Origin: Lytechinus pictus
Lineage: Eukaryota; Echinodermata; Echinoidea; Temnopleuroida; Toxopneustidae
DNA length: 64,000 nucleotides
Direction: 5' to 3'
Assembly: GCF_037042905.1 (NCBI RefSeq)
Contig: NC_087247.1
Span: forward strand, 62,734,420-62,798,419
A program made the position numbers and the translations under genes. A model generated the notes under the pieces. The model was not told the DNA's origin. It ran no database searches and saw only the letters and a program-made list of their open reading frames with translations. This document shows, one piece after another, positions 11,701-25,900 of this stretch; the stretch's first letter is position 1, and every line of letters starts with the position of its first letter.

Positions 11701-14700
11701 CATACGTCCGCTGTCTTCCCTTCGTGCGTGGGTTATAACGTGCACGTAATGTACCATTCACATTTACAAAGCTCAGCGCAGTGAGCGCACTAGTACAGTA
11801 CGTATGGTAGATGAAAAAATGGCAGCCGTGTGTTGCTGCCCTCTACTTTCAATGAGATGTGCTTTTATCACTGATCTCGAGATCAGTGGCTTTTATCAAG
11901 GCTTTCCGATTAGAATTTTCGATGTCCCGGCGAATCAATGCGAGCGACAAGTTCCGAACGCACGCACGTACATTACAAGCGCAAAGCAGCGGCACAAATT
12001 GCGATATATAGCGACTGGTAAATACGTCTGTAAGGATGATGACGTCATCCAAGATGGCAACTTACGTTGACCAACAAAAGGATCGAAGATGACGATGTTT
12101 CGATATCATTTGAAAGGAATTAGCGGTAACTGCGGTCTAAGGTACGATACTTCTGAATTTTATACATTTTTTCGTAAATATGGATGTAATTTCTTTTTCA
12201 TAATGTGACATTTTATGTACAAAAAAACGATCAGAAAATCGGGTTTCCGAATATTAGATCTAATGTTACTGCTAATACGTTGTCTGTACGTACGGGCCTC
12301 CAAGGTCTTCAGTCTATGCATGGTCTATGTATTGGTGAGTGAGCCAACGCAGTTCAGCGGAACAACCAAAATACAGAGACTGAAGCTTTTGGTCTACTGC
12401 CAGGCCTGTCGTGCGTATGCTGCTCGCTCCGGTCCCCATCGGAAAGGGGTAGTTGTGAGCTTTGGTGATCAGTTCATTTCAGGCTCTAGTCACGTGAAAA
12501 AGCATTCAGCTATGAGGCATACCACGTTCCTCATTTATTATGAGCATTAAGCATTTGTTCCTAAGGAAACTGCACACCAAATTATGCTTATTTACTAATC
12601 AAAATCCATGAGAAGTGTACTCTATTCTATGACTATTGGATACTGTACAAAACATATTGAATACCAGCCTTTCATGTATTATTTTACAGTTGTATAGTAA
12701 CTTCTCTTTATCTCTTTCAAAGTTTCAGGATCACTCACACAGCCACATTAAAAATTTGATAATCAATTTTTGTCTCGCCTGCATAGCAGAGCGAGACTAT
12801 AGGCGCCGCTTTTCCGACGGCGGCGGCGGCGTCAACATCAAATCTTAACCTAAGGTTAAGCTTTTGAAATGACATCATAACTTAGAAAGTATATGGACCT
12901 AGTTTATGAAACTTGGGCATAAGGTTAATCAAGTAATAGTAAACATCCTGCTCGAGTTTCAGGTCACATGACCAAGGTCAAAGGTCATTTAGGGTCAATG
13001 AACTTTGGTCAAGTTGGGGGTATTTATTGAATTACTATCATAACTTTGAAAATTTATGGATCTAGTTCATGAAACTTGGACATAAGGTTAATCAAGTATT
13101 AGTAAACATCCTTCCTGAGTTTCAGGTCACATGACCAATGTCAAAGGTCATTTAGGGTCAATGAACTTTGGCCAAGTTGGGGGTATTTGTTGAATTACCT
13201 TTATAACGGACATTAGGTTAATCAAGTACCACTGAATATCCTGTGCGAGTTTCAGGTCACATGACCATGGTCAATGGTCATTTAAGGTCAATGAACTTTG
13301 GCCATGTTGGGGGTCTTTGTTAAATTACCATCATAACTCTGAAGGTTTATGGATCTAGTTCATAAAACTTGGACATAAGAGTAATCGAGTATCACTGAAC
13401 ATCCTGTACGAGTTTCAGGTCACATGACCATGGTCAAAGGTCACTTAAGGTCAATGAACTTTGGCCGTGTTGGGGGTATTTGTTGAATTACCATCCTAAC
13501 TCTGAAGTTTATGGATCTATTTCATAAAACTTGGGATATAAGAGTAATCAAGTATCTCTGAACATCCCCTATGAGTTTCAGGTCACAAAACCAAGGTCAA
13601 AGGTCAGTTAAGGTCAATAAACTTAGGCCATGTTGGGGTAATTGTTGAATTGCCATCATAACTTTGAAAATTTATGGATAGAGTGAATGACATGTGGACA
13701 TGGGTGTAGTTGACAAGTCTTAAGTCACCGTTCAAATGTCATCTATGGTCAATGAACGTGGTATTATGTCATTATATGAATGGTGTTTTTGTGAATGATT
13801 ATTTTATAGTAGTTTTCAAAGTTAGCACTGCTGCTATATTAAATCGCGTAATGCAGGCGATACTGCCAGAGGCGTTCCACTTGTTCTACAATAGCACTGA
13901 ATAAAGACAAATGGCAATATATATCTAAGTAAATCATTCATTACTTTTATTATTAAAAAAAATAGTAGAGATGGCACATTAAATCAAATGGCATTATTGC
14001 AATCATTACTTTTGTTGGTAAAAGAAATAAAGAAATAGTACGTATGGCACATTAAAATACAACATACAATACTTCAAATTTAACATGTCTAAAATGATAA
14101 TAATTACAAATGATACGTTTCCTTTTTTGTCTCACCTGCATAGCAGAGTGAGACTATAGGCGCAGCTTTTCCGACGGCGACGGCGGCGGCGGCGTCAACA
14201 CCAAATCTTAACCTGAGGTTAAGTTTTTGAAATGACAGCATAACTTAGAAAGTATATGGACCTAGTTCATGAAACTTGGCCATAAGGTTAATCAAGTATT
14301 ACTGAACATCCTGCCTAAGTTTCATGTCACATGACCAAGGTCAAAGGTCATTTAGGGTCAATGAACTTAGACCATGTTGGGGGAATCAACATCAAAATCT
14401 TAACCTAAGGTTAAGTTTTTGAAATGTCATCATAACTTAGAAAATATATGGACCTAGTTCATGAAACTTATACATAAGGTTAATCAAGTATCACTGAACA
14501 TCCTGCATGAGTTTCACGTCACATGAACAAGGTCAAAGGTCATTTAGGGTCAATGAACTTTGGCCGAATTGGGGGTATCTGTTGAATTACCATCATAACT
14601 TTGAAAGTTTATGGATCTGATTCATGAAACTTGGACATAATAGTAATCAAGTATTACTGAACATCCTGTGCAAGTTTCAGGTCACATGATCAAGGTCAAA

Positions 14701-16940
14701 GGTCATTTAGGGTCAATGAACTTTGGCCAAATTGGGGTATTTGTTGAATTACAGCCATAAATTTGAAAGTGTGTTGGTCTAGTTCATAAAACTTGGACAT
14801 AATAGTAATCAAGTATCACTGAACATTCTGTGCGAGTTTCAGGTCACATGATCAAGGTTAAAGGTCATGTAAGGTCAAAGAACTTTGGCCATGTTGGGGG
14901 TATTTGTTGAATTGCCATCATATCTCTATAAGTGTATTGGTCTAGTTCATAAAACGTGGAAATAAGAGTAACCAAGTATCACTGAACATCTTGTGCGAGT
15001 TATAGTCGTTTTCAAAATCAGCACTGCTGCTATATTGAATCGCGTGATGCAGGTGAGACGGCCAGAGGCATTCCACTTGTTTATTTTAAAAATGGCTCTA
15101 GCAAATAAAAAAATGGCTCATGGAAATTGAAAAATGGCTCCTGTAAAAAAAAAAGTATTTTTTTCCCTGCTAGGAACCAATTTTACTACACCTGCATAGA
15201 AAGTGGTAAATCAAAGGACATTGGTACTGTGGTGGATTCAAACCCTAGACCTCTTAGTTCATAGTCTGGAGACTTATCCACTCATCCTTAACACCTCTAC
15301 ATTCTATGAAAAAAGGAAACAATACTAGCTTGTCTTTAGTTTCCTCTAGAAATTGCAATTTATAACACAATATATATTCATCATTGTTATTCAAACTATA
15401 TCATTAATTCTTAATTCTATTGATTTTATGATTTTTTAATGGACTTTTATAGGTCAAAACATCTCTGGGACGTGGGAGGGCATTTATCCGTTACAGCCTT
15501 GCCCATCATAGACTTGGGGATAGTCTTCAGCAGTGCTTTAATAATCAGAAAATTACAAGGTAATTATAAAACAAATATATATGGCAGAGTGCTGGTAGCC
15601 ATATTAATTCACAGTTAAGTTAATTATTATTATTAAAGCCAAGTTGAACAATGCATTATCCTCAGTTCCACTTCAGATGAAAGAACACAAATGTGAAAAA
15701 CAGACTGCATGCCAGAATATATCTTTGAATTACTTGATAATTTTTTTTGTATGAAAGTAAAATTGTGAAATGTCTATAACAAATATGTTTTCTTCAGTAC
15801 ATTCTGTGTTACATAAATCTGTTCTGATGTGCTGCCATTACTAAGTGTGCTAAATCTGAAGATGCCATGGACATGCTACTCTGTTATGTACAGTATAAAG
15901 TATATCTTGAGAGTTAATTAATAATTCAAGAGAAAATGACAAGAAACATGTTTAGTTTAGAGGAATCCAAATCATTTAATCATTGTCTTCTTGTAGTCCA
16001 TAATATAATTACAACTTTATTTTTTCTATACATTTCATCTTTTTACAGCTCTTGGTACAATCCAAATTCATTACTACTCAACCCCAGCCTCTATGGCCCG
16101 TTGGTTAATGACCTGTATGACCTCAATGACCTACAATTTGACCTAGCTCCATCAGGTCATGACCTTGATGCTGCGTGGCCAACCCATTCACGTCATGTAA
16201 TGGGTCCATCACCAGGGATGTACAGTTCATGGCAGCCACCAAGTAGGACAGAGAGTCTCAGCAGCTTAAGCTCACAGGTAAAACTGTTTGATAGGATGAA
16301 GTAATATATTATCTTTATTTCTGGTGACCTGCCAAGTACCAAGGCTTATTTTTCTGTTTGAAAATATATATTTCGTTCAGTAACATTGGATCTGGTCTTT
16401 GTCATATTTGAGCAGGGGTGCTATCAGAGTTTAAGAAAAATTGTTATTCTTATTCTTGGCATCATGATTTGTGTTTGTTACGGTGACACCTTTCTTTGAT
16501 GTTCCAAATTTCAAATTATTAATCGGCTATGTCACTTTTTTTAGACCTGGTTGCACTTTGCAATGTACAATTAAGCATACTGACTGCATGGAAATTGAAA
16601 GTCTGTAAAATATGATTAAGAATATGACCACAAAGTTATATAGACTGTATAGAGAAATACTCCATTCATGTCATCACATACCAGTGCAAGTTTAGATTAC
16701 CTTCTTTATGAATTTGATTAAAGGGCAGTTTTGAGCAATAAAATCGATAGTCACATACAGATTACTTGTAAGTTTATACTTTCACCAAGAAAATTGTGAT
16801 ATACTGCAGTTTTGTGTAGTCATAGATTTGCAATCGTCTCAAAGGTGTTTTTTTTAATTACCCTTTTCCCTTTGTCCTAATGAAACCCAAGTTTGCTTGA
16901 TTATTTTCAAAGGTAGTGTTATCAGTTATAACCAAGGCTT

Positions 16941-16976
<36 letters not shown>

Positions 16977-19900
16977 GTGGCTACTTATATAGTGCACAGG
17001 TTCACCTTTCTGTGCTCATGGTGCTTTAAAAAAGGCCCTGCTATTATTATTACCCTGTATAAGCTAGGAAACCGATTAAGGCGCACACATCTTTTTTTAT
17101 CGTAAGTGCTTCCTGCCGGTACCCATTTACATCACCTGGGTCAAGTGCAGCACACAGTGGATGAATTCCTTGCTGAAGGAAATTATGCCATGGCTTGGAT
17201 TTGTACCCATGACCCTCTGGCTCTGTTTCAAAGTCCGAAGACTAATCCACTGGGCCACAATACTCCATACTTAGTTTCTTGTTGATGCTTCCTAAGGGAA
17301 AGTATGAGCAGCAAAATTGAAATGGAAATTGTTTGCTTTCTGATTTTGCTGTATGTTATTCCTTTTTGTTATTATATTGATAGCATTTAATATAATTTAC
17401 ATGTAGAATATTGTCAGACCCCCCTTCTCTTCCCTGAGTGCATTGAAGACAAGTTAACTCATGACATCCATGAGGGACCCTGTATGTGACAAAATATTGG
17501 TTAAAGATTGGGGAGAGATGAGGTTAAATAAAGAACAGGAATTGCATTGTTTTCATACAATTTAGATTTTTTTATTGTAACTTAGTCCCCAACAAGCAAG
17601 TTAAGCAACTTTATCCCTAATCTAATCATTTTCATTGTTTCATACTTGCACGTAATGTGTTCTTGGTGATAAAAATCAATAGTTCAGCTTTTGTAATTTG
17701 CACATGCATACAAATATTTAGAAGTCTACTTGCATGACATGTTCTGACTCTGCAGAAATTTACAAAGTCTTCAGATCTTCTTTTTAATAAAAAAAACTCT
17801 ATCAGAAGTGAATATGAATCAATTCTTCACCTTTTCTTCTAAAATACTGGGGGTTTTGTACAGGATCCATCACTTCTCAAGTGTGCTGTATTTAAAGATT
17901 GCTTGAAAGCCTTGAATAGGGAAGATTTACTAGAAAAAATATATTGAAAACATCAATGAAAAGGCATTCCATGAAAAATGTTTATAGTGATATGTAGAAT
18001 TAATTATTTAATAAGATGAACTCTCTTTTTTCTTTTTTTGCTTGATTTGAGCAAGTAATTGCTTTTGAAGCTGATCCACTGTAATGAAGAAACAATTGAT
18101 TAGTATCCCTGATAGTCAAATAATAAATGCCTATATATTTTTGTGTTCTTTATCAAATTAGCCTAGTACACTAGATGGCTACCCTAGCCCTACTGCAGAG
18201 TCTCATCCAATCATAGGAGAGGAAAGAGCATTACATCAAGCACAGACAGAGTTAGAAGAATGTGAACAGGTCAATCGTGAATTACGCAAACGCATCATAC
18301 AGCTAGAGAGTGATAATGATGATATACATCGTCTTGCCATGGAAACCGAAGAACGATTGAGTAGCATGCAGTCAGATTTGGAGAGAAAGGTATGGATTGA
18401 AATATATTACTTAGAAATCAATGAAAATTATGTTCTGTAAATGTTAAAATACAACGTAGGTGGACTATAATTAACTGGTAATTCATTATTCTGTAATATT
18501 ACACAAAGAAAACAAAGCAAGAGAAAGAGAGGGGGAAGTGGGGAGGGAGGGAAAGACAGAGAGAGACCCCAGGGGGTATAACATATTAAGACATTCAATC
18601 CATCAATCAATCAAAATTAACAAATGATTGTAATTGTTTGTGTGACATAAGTAAGGTTAATTGTGTAATTGATTGTATCTTATGTTACAAGACCCTTGTG
18701 AAACAACCTTTTTTCCCTTGGGATGGTGGTGGGGTAGCAATGGCAACATTATTATTTTCTTTTTCTGTTCAGCACTCCTGTCAAAATGGATTGCTTTTGT
18801 TATTGTATATGACCAATTGACTCTATCACAATTAATTAAAAGGAGAATAAAGTGCATAAAAATGAATTAAGGTTCAAGTTTAGATAATTCCTTCCATGTT
18901 GAAAATTTTGTTCTTAAAATTCAAATTGCAAACCAATAAATTTGATCAAATAAGAATGTAATTTTCATATTTGTGTCAATATGTGTGTTGCTAGTTATAA
19001 GTAAACATGGATTGCATGCTTAGATATTAAAAAATCTATTCCATGAATGTATGATGGGTGACCTAAAACTACACACTTTGTTTACAAATGATAAAAACTA
19101 TGTCAATTTTAATATTTGAACAAATTATCTTTCACTGATTTGTGGTAAATATTCTAAAGATCCTTTCCAGAAGAAAATATCTCAAAACTCACTAATACGA
19201 AATCCCGCCATGTTTTCTGAACACCTCTTGATTTCGCCACCCGATGTACATGTAGAAGGGGTCCTAAAGCTTTGCACTTGATTTATCATGCAAAGAAATA
19301 GTATTGTCTGTGCCTCAATTTCTAAAATATGTTCATATTATTATAGGAAAATATGAAATTAAAGCGAATATAACTAAAATAATCCCCAAAGTTGCTGTTT
19401 TTCACCGGCATTTAGTGCAGCCTCTGTAGAAAAATTGAATAGAACTTGTTCATTACACTCAGTCACAGTTCCACACAGAGTGCGCATTTTGCCATTGAAA
19501 TTGTATGCGTGATGAGTGGTGCGTAGCTTTAGGACATGCAGAGCTTTAGGACCCCTACCATATACATGTAATGTGCATGCATAATTGTTGAAGGATCCAG
19601 TAATATGTTATGAAATTAGATTCTACTAGCTATATACCTTGTCTTGGAGAACTCTGCAATCGAGAAATAGAAAGTGTGATTAAAGTAATTGCCTTTGATT
19701 TAGTAAAGGATAAATGACATAATATGAGTCTCATATCAAATTAAATGGGGGAGATGATGAAACTTGTTGGTACCTACATGTAAGTAAAATCATTAGTGGT
19801 ATGAGGAAGTCTTGATTGTTTGTAAGCAACAAGCCTTAATTACTAAATTCTATTGAGAGAAGTAAATTTGAGCATGTTATGTGATTTCTCTTGGTTTGGG

Positions 19901-22900
19901 TTTGTATGAAGTCACTGAAAGTCACTCTTATTTGTCTCATAGGTTCAACAGCTGCAATATGAGCTAGAGAAATCTTCCAAAGAGTCACTAGATATTACTG
20001 AGAAAATGAACAGATCTGAAGAGAATTGGAGAAAAAAGATAGAAGATGCTGAGAAGGTGAACAGTGATTTGTGCAGCAGGCTAGAAGCTACAAACCTTCA
20101 GCATGCCAGCCAAGCCAAGCTATGGCAGGAAGCTGAGCGTGATCACCAAACCAAGTTGATTGAGGCAGAGAGATCTTTAGTTGAGGTCAGGGTTGAACTC
20201 ACTGGGGTCAAAGGCGAACTAGATACAATAAAAGGAATGGAAATAAGGAAAGATAAAACCATCCATAGTCTTGAAGAGAGAGTTGTTGGCATGGAGACTA
20301 AGAATGCAGAACTTTTGAAGAAGATGGAAGGGATGGTGGACAGTAAAGATGCAGAGGTGGCAAACCATCTACAGTCTGCAAACAAAGTTCATGAACTCTT
20401 GGACAAGCTGTCTGAAGCAGAGAGCAAGAACTTAGAACTACGTGGAGAGAAAGATGCCCTCAGTCGCCAGATTGAACTTTTGGAAGACAATCACAGCTCT
20501 CAAGAAAAGGATATTATTGCCAAAGTGGCAGATCTTGAGATGATTGTCTCAAAGAAAGAAAGCGAGAATAAAATAATGAGTGAGAACATTGCAGCTCAAG
20601 ATGTGAAACATGACTGTGTGGTTCAGGAACTTCAGGCAATGGTTAGTGCTCTCAAAGAAGACAAAGAAAAATTACAATGTGATTTAAATGGGCACTTGCA
20701 GAAGTTTGAGAATTCAAGTAAATCATTGGAATCAGTGCAAAATGAAAATATGCAGTCAAAGACAGCCATAGCCAGTATGCAGCAAAAGATGGTTGAACTT
20801 CAAAAAGACACTGAGAGGTTAAGAAAGGAACTTCATGCAGCTGGAGTGAAGAATGAAGAATTTAAGGCACGCATAAAACATACTGAGGGAGTCTGTCAAG
20901 AAAGGCAAAAAGAAATTGATGATTTGGATAAAGAAATTAAAGAGCAAGTATCCAAAAACACAGAGATTAATGGACTTCTTGAGAGTGAGAGAGGAAGAAC
21001 TTCCAATCTTGGAACACAATGCAGAGACAACCAAAACAAAGTGATTGAGATGGAAAAAGAGAAAAGTAAGCTAATGCAACAATTTAAAATTGTAAAGAAT
21101 ATGCTTTCAATGGGAGAAGAAGCAAGTATTGAAAGAGAGTCTTTGCAGGGGAGCAATGATGAACCTGATAGTGCTGATGCAAGAGGAACTTTGATTACTC
21201 AGCATTTATCAAGGATGGTTTTAGAGAAGGACAATGCTTTACAATTAGTGAAAGAACTGCAGGTTGAAAATCAAAGCCTATCAAAAAAAGTTGAGATGTT
21301 GACTGAAAAAACTGTGCATGATTCTGAGGATGTCAGTAAAAAAGCAGATCTAGTCATTAAGACTGAGAAAGAGATTGGTGATCTTCAACTAAAACTAGAC
21401 ACCATGGGAAAAATGCTAGAAAGCAAGGAGAAAAATTTGCAAACCCAAAGCATTGAGAGGCAGAGGATTGAAGGCCAACTTCAAGAAGCAATGAATGAGA
21501 AGGAGAAATTGGAGATGGACATAGTAAGGTTACGTCTCGCGATCGACAGCAAGGACAAGGAGCGAGATGCATTGATCATGGATAAGACAACACTAGAATT
21601 GGCTAGAGATGGTTTGGAGAAAGATCAAGATATTAGCAAACAAGAAAAAGATGGAATGGATAAGAAATTAGGAGAACAAGTAGAGGTGATCTCCAAGTTG
21701 ATGGCAGATATTGAGCTTTTGAAAGCGCAGAAGCAGGAGGCGGAGGAAGGAAGGGATAGTGTCCTAAAGCAACTGGATAGGGAGAGACTGACCACAAGGG
21801 AACTTGAAGACACAGTAGAGGATCTCAAGAGACTTCAAGAGGAAACGGTTTCATTAGAACAGGTGAGATAAAATGCTCTTAGAGATTAAAGGTGTTTTAA
21901 TTGAAACAGAGAAAAATCAGAGATGCAGATAAGTGAATGTTTGAACAAAATTGACCAAACAATAAGAAAATTATGAATTTGTAAGAAAAAAACATTAAGA
22001 AGTTGTAATCACTACACTGTGGGCATATACAATTATCCCAAATGTAGGCTAAGGACAAATCTATTTGCTTTGTAATGACCATATTTTCATTTTTTTTTAA
22101 TTATTACTTAGAATTATATATTTCTTTTATGAGGACATATGGAATATGCTGCCTATAGATGTTTAATTCTTTATTCCTTCCTAGGTTTAAGGAGCTAATT
22201 AGTGATGATTAAGTGTACAACAAATGGGATTATAGTTCTTGCAATTTGTCATCATCTTGCCAACTTTAGATTTACAAAATATACAAAATGTGCTGTTTAT
22301 TGGTAGTGTATTTGATCTAGAAGTTATGATGTTGTTACTTGGAAAGGTTTATGAGGAGCGAAAGACAAAGATGATGCAGGAGCATGCTGACAAAGTAGAG
22401 TTCTTGACTGAACAGTTCCAACTTTTAAAAGAGGAACAAGAAAAGACAAGCGGAGAACGACTTCACTATCAGGAGCAATCAGAAGATTTTAGCAAGGAGT
22501 TAGATCAGGTCAAAGAAAGATGTGAAATCTTAGAGACTGAAAATAAAGCTGTTAGAGGTATGTTCTTTCTGACCCCCCCCCCCCCCAGAAAAAAGAAACT
22601 GCTTAATCTGTTTGAATGATATTGGAATCTATTGTCTTAATCATATTTAATAACTAGGTATTTTTTGTTGAGGAAAAGAATTGTGATTAGACAAAGTAGT
22701 TTTACCCTACAGAACAGTATGCTAGTTTTCTTGTGCACACTTTTAAATGCATGGATATTAAGGTAAGTACACCAATGCAGTGTTGTGGTAATGCAGACAC
22801 AGACAATAAAGGAAAGAAGGCAGTTGATTCATTCCCAATTGTAAGGTTTTTTTTGTAGACTGATATCTCATTGGGATTGTATTATTATTCTGCATTTATT

Positions 22901-25900
22901 ATTATTTTTTCTTACCCTAAACTGTATTTTCGTGCTTTGGATATACAGAGACTATGCTTCTTTGATATTTGGGACTCTTTTTAGGATTGAAATTTTCTTG
23001 AATAATACCAGTAGAGTAGTAATGATGCTTTTATATACAAATATGAGGAAGATAAGATGCTATCAATTCTCTTTTTTATTATTGTAGTAATTCACAATAC
23101 AAATAAAGGTTTCTTAAAGAGAGGTATGCTGCTAAACTCTTCACTTCTAAGATTAGTTAGGTGATTACTTGATCAAAGGATAGAAATACAGTTCATTGAA
23201 CATTGAGAACTATATTACTATGCTATTCTTTTGACATTTATTTACCAATAAATTTCCTAATCATCTTTTTCTTATTTCATAGACAAAAACAATGACCTCA
23301 ACATGGAGATCCTGCGTATGCAGGAGGAGGTAGAACTATCCAAAACAGAACGTAATGAGATCACAGATAAGTTAGAGCAGGTTAGCACTGAGACCTCCAA
23401 GAGCTTACAGGAAACCAAGCTAGAGATGGAACGGCTACAGGGAAAGGTGGAGGAGGAGAAAGAAAGATCTAGGAGAATCAAGGAGTTAGAAGAAATCCTG
23501 GAGAAGGAGAAGGAGAAAGGACAGTCTGCTGAAGCAAAGGCTCAAGAAGCAGAGGAAGAGACACATAGGGTACAGAGTACATTGAAAGAGGAGATCTCAG
23601 CTCTCAAGTTTCAGCTTAGCTCTGAAGCCATGCAATATCAACAAACACTTCAGGTAATTCTTTACTGTGAATGCCACTCTAGGACTACATGATATTGCAT
23701 ATGGGGGTATTCGACTTGCTGTTGTATTTTACCAGTTGTTATACCATAATAAGGTGATACAGCATCCCACCTGCCATCCATAATTGTCAAGCAATGTTCA
23801 CATACCAAGGTTTGTCAGCAAAGATTAACATATCAAATAGGTATGGAGGTGAGGTTATAAATATTTTTATTGCATTTTTATGACCCTTCTCCTTGGACCC
23901 TGTTTTATTGGAATAGGTAAGTGGAGATGATACCTGGGCTTTGTAACATTTTATGACAGATTCCTTGTGTGAAACACATCATAACTTCATTTTTTGTCTC
24001 GCCTGCATAGCAGAGCAAGACTATAGGCGCCGCTTTTCTGACGGCGGCGTCAACATCAAATCTTAACCTAAGGTTAAGTTTTTGTAATGACATCATAACT
24101 TAGAAAGTATATGGACCTAGTTCATGAAAATTGAACATAAGGTTAATCAAGTATTACTGAACACCCTGCTTGAGTTTCAGGTCACATGACTAAGGTCAAA
24201 GGTCATTTAGGGTCAATGAACTTAGACCATGTTGGGAGAATTATTTTCAAAATCTTAACCGAAGGTTAGGTTTTTGAAATGACATCATAACTTAAAAAAA
24301 GTATATGGACCTAGTTCATGAAACTTGGACATAAGGTTAATCAAGTATTAGTGAACATCCTTCCTGAGTATCAGGTCACATGACCAAGGTCAAAGGTCAT
24401 TTAGGGTCAATGAACTTTGGCCAAGTTGGGGGTATTTGTTGAATTACCTTCATAACTTTGAAAATTTATGGATCTAGTTCATGAAACTTGGAAATTAGGT
24501 TAATCAAGTACCACTTAATATTCTGTGCGAGTTTCAGGTCACATGACCATGGTCAATGGTCATTTAAGGTCAATGAACTTTGGCCGTGTTGGGGGTCTTT
24601 GTTAAATTACCATCCTAACTCTGAAGTTTATGGATCTATTTCATAAAACTTGGGATATAAGAATAATCAAGTGTCACTGAACATCCCCTGTGAGTTTCAG
24701 GTCACAAAACCAAGGTCAAAGGTCAGTTAAGGTCAATAAGCTTAGGCCATGTTGGGGTAATTGTTGAATTGCCATCATAACTTTGAAAGTTTATGGATAG
24801 AGTGAATGAAATGTGGACATGGGTGTAGTTGACAAGTCTTAAGTCACCGTTCAAATGTCATCTATGGTCAATGAACGTAGTATTATGTCATTATATGAAT
24901 GGTGTTTTTGTGAATGATTATTTTATAGTAGTTTTCAAAGTTAGCACTGCTGCTATATTAAATCGCGTAATGCAGGCGAGACTGCCAGAGGCGTTCCACT
25001 TGTTTAAATAATTAATGTGAGATATGATAGGTACCCAATATTGTCTATTCATAACTGGTCTATATCAGACCAGGATGTACTTGGTGGGGGGTCAGTTTGA
25101 CCCCCTTCAGATCTCGACTGCTGATTGTGCGATCACCGCAAAAATTTGCACGCGCTAGTGAAACTTTCAAAATATCAATTGTTTATACTTTTTGTTATTA
25201 ATTATGCAAATAAGCATATGACATTTGCCTTTTGTTTGTGTATGTTTTTGCCTTTAAATCAAGTTATATAGCTAATAGAATGCTAATTTTTGGTGAGAAT
25301 ATCAATTTGTACATTTCCAGCAAATATCTACAAAAAAATTGCCAAAATATAATTAATTTATTATGTATTTTCTTGTTTTTTAATTCTTATATATTTCTCT
25401 GTTTTTTCGAACTTTTGTTTTTTATTTTTTCTAAAGAACTTTGTCAGGGACCCTTTTGTGATCATGAAATTAAATCCATTTAAACCAACAAAAGTGAAAA
25501 TATACACTTATGATTTTTGGTTGAAAAACGCAATTTGCATTGACTTTGTGCACGGAATCAAGTTTTTAAGCAATTTTTGGTCTGACATGCACTTACAAAA
25601 AGTTGCATAATTTGGAACCGCAAGACTTGAAATAAAAAGTCAGCAAGCAGTGCGGTCAAACCATTTTGCTCGACGGTGTAATGACAAAATTTGTTAAGGG
25701 GGGAGGTCAAATTGACCCCCCCCCCTACTTAAATAAGGGTTAAGCTTCATTTCAGTATTATTGTTGTGTCATGCAACCTTATGCTAATCATCTACATGTA
25801 CAAACTACCTGACAAAGAATTAAGTTGAATTCAGTTGATTCATGGAAGAAAGCAATCTATAATCAATGAAGTACATGTAGACGAAATGATGAATGTGTAA

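Larger units (their letters stand above)
11283..15452. other. FYCO1 intron 3
   Basis: A 4.2-kb intron. It holds a SINE 3' fragment (about 11425-11535), a comparatively GC-rich non-coding stretch (11540-12560) with no gene I can support, two DR1-rich tandem-repeat elements (12771-13885 and 14128-15081) and a tRNA-like SINE remnant (15190-15300). Confidence 0.6.

Noticed and set aside
11804..12550. Plus-strand frames of 88 and 111 codons in a GC-richer part of FYCO1 intron 3
   Set aside because: No domain, no splice phase match with flanking exons, and Cys/Arg-rich composition typical of chance frames in CpG-containing DNA.
20143..21828. Several minus-strand frames of 60-90 codons opposite the giant FYCO1 exon
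   Set aside because: They are Ser/Phe/Leu-rich mirror images of Glu/Lys/Gln-rich coiled-coil codons, with no splice or start context.
13710..25011. Identical ~60-codon frames at 13710 and 24829
   Set aside because: Both lie in the tail of the same tandem-repeat element; their identity reflects repeat copies, not a gene family.
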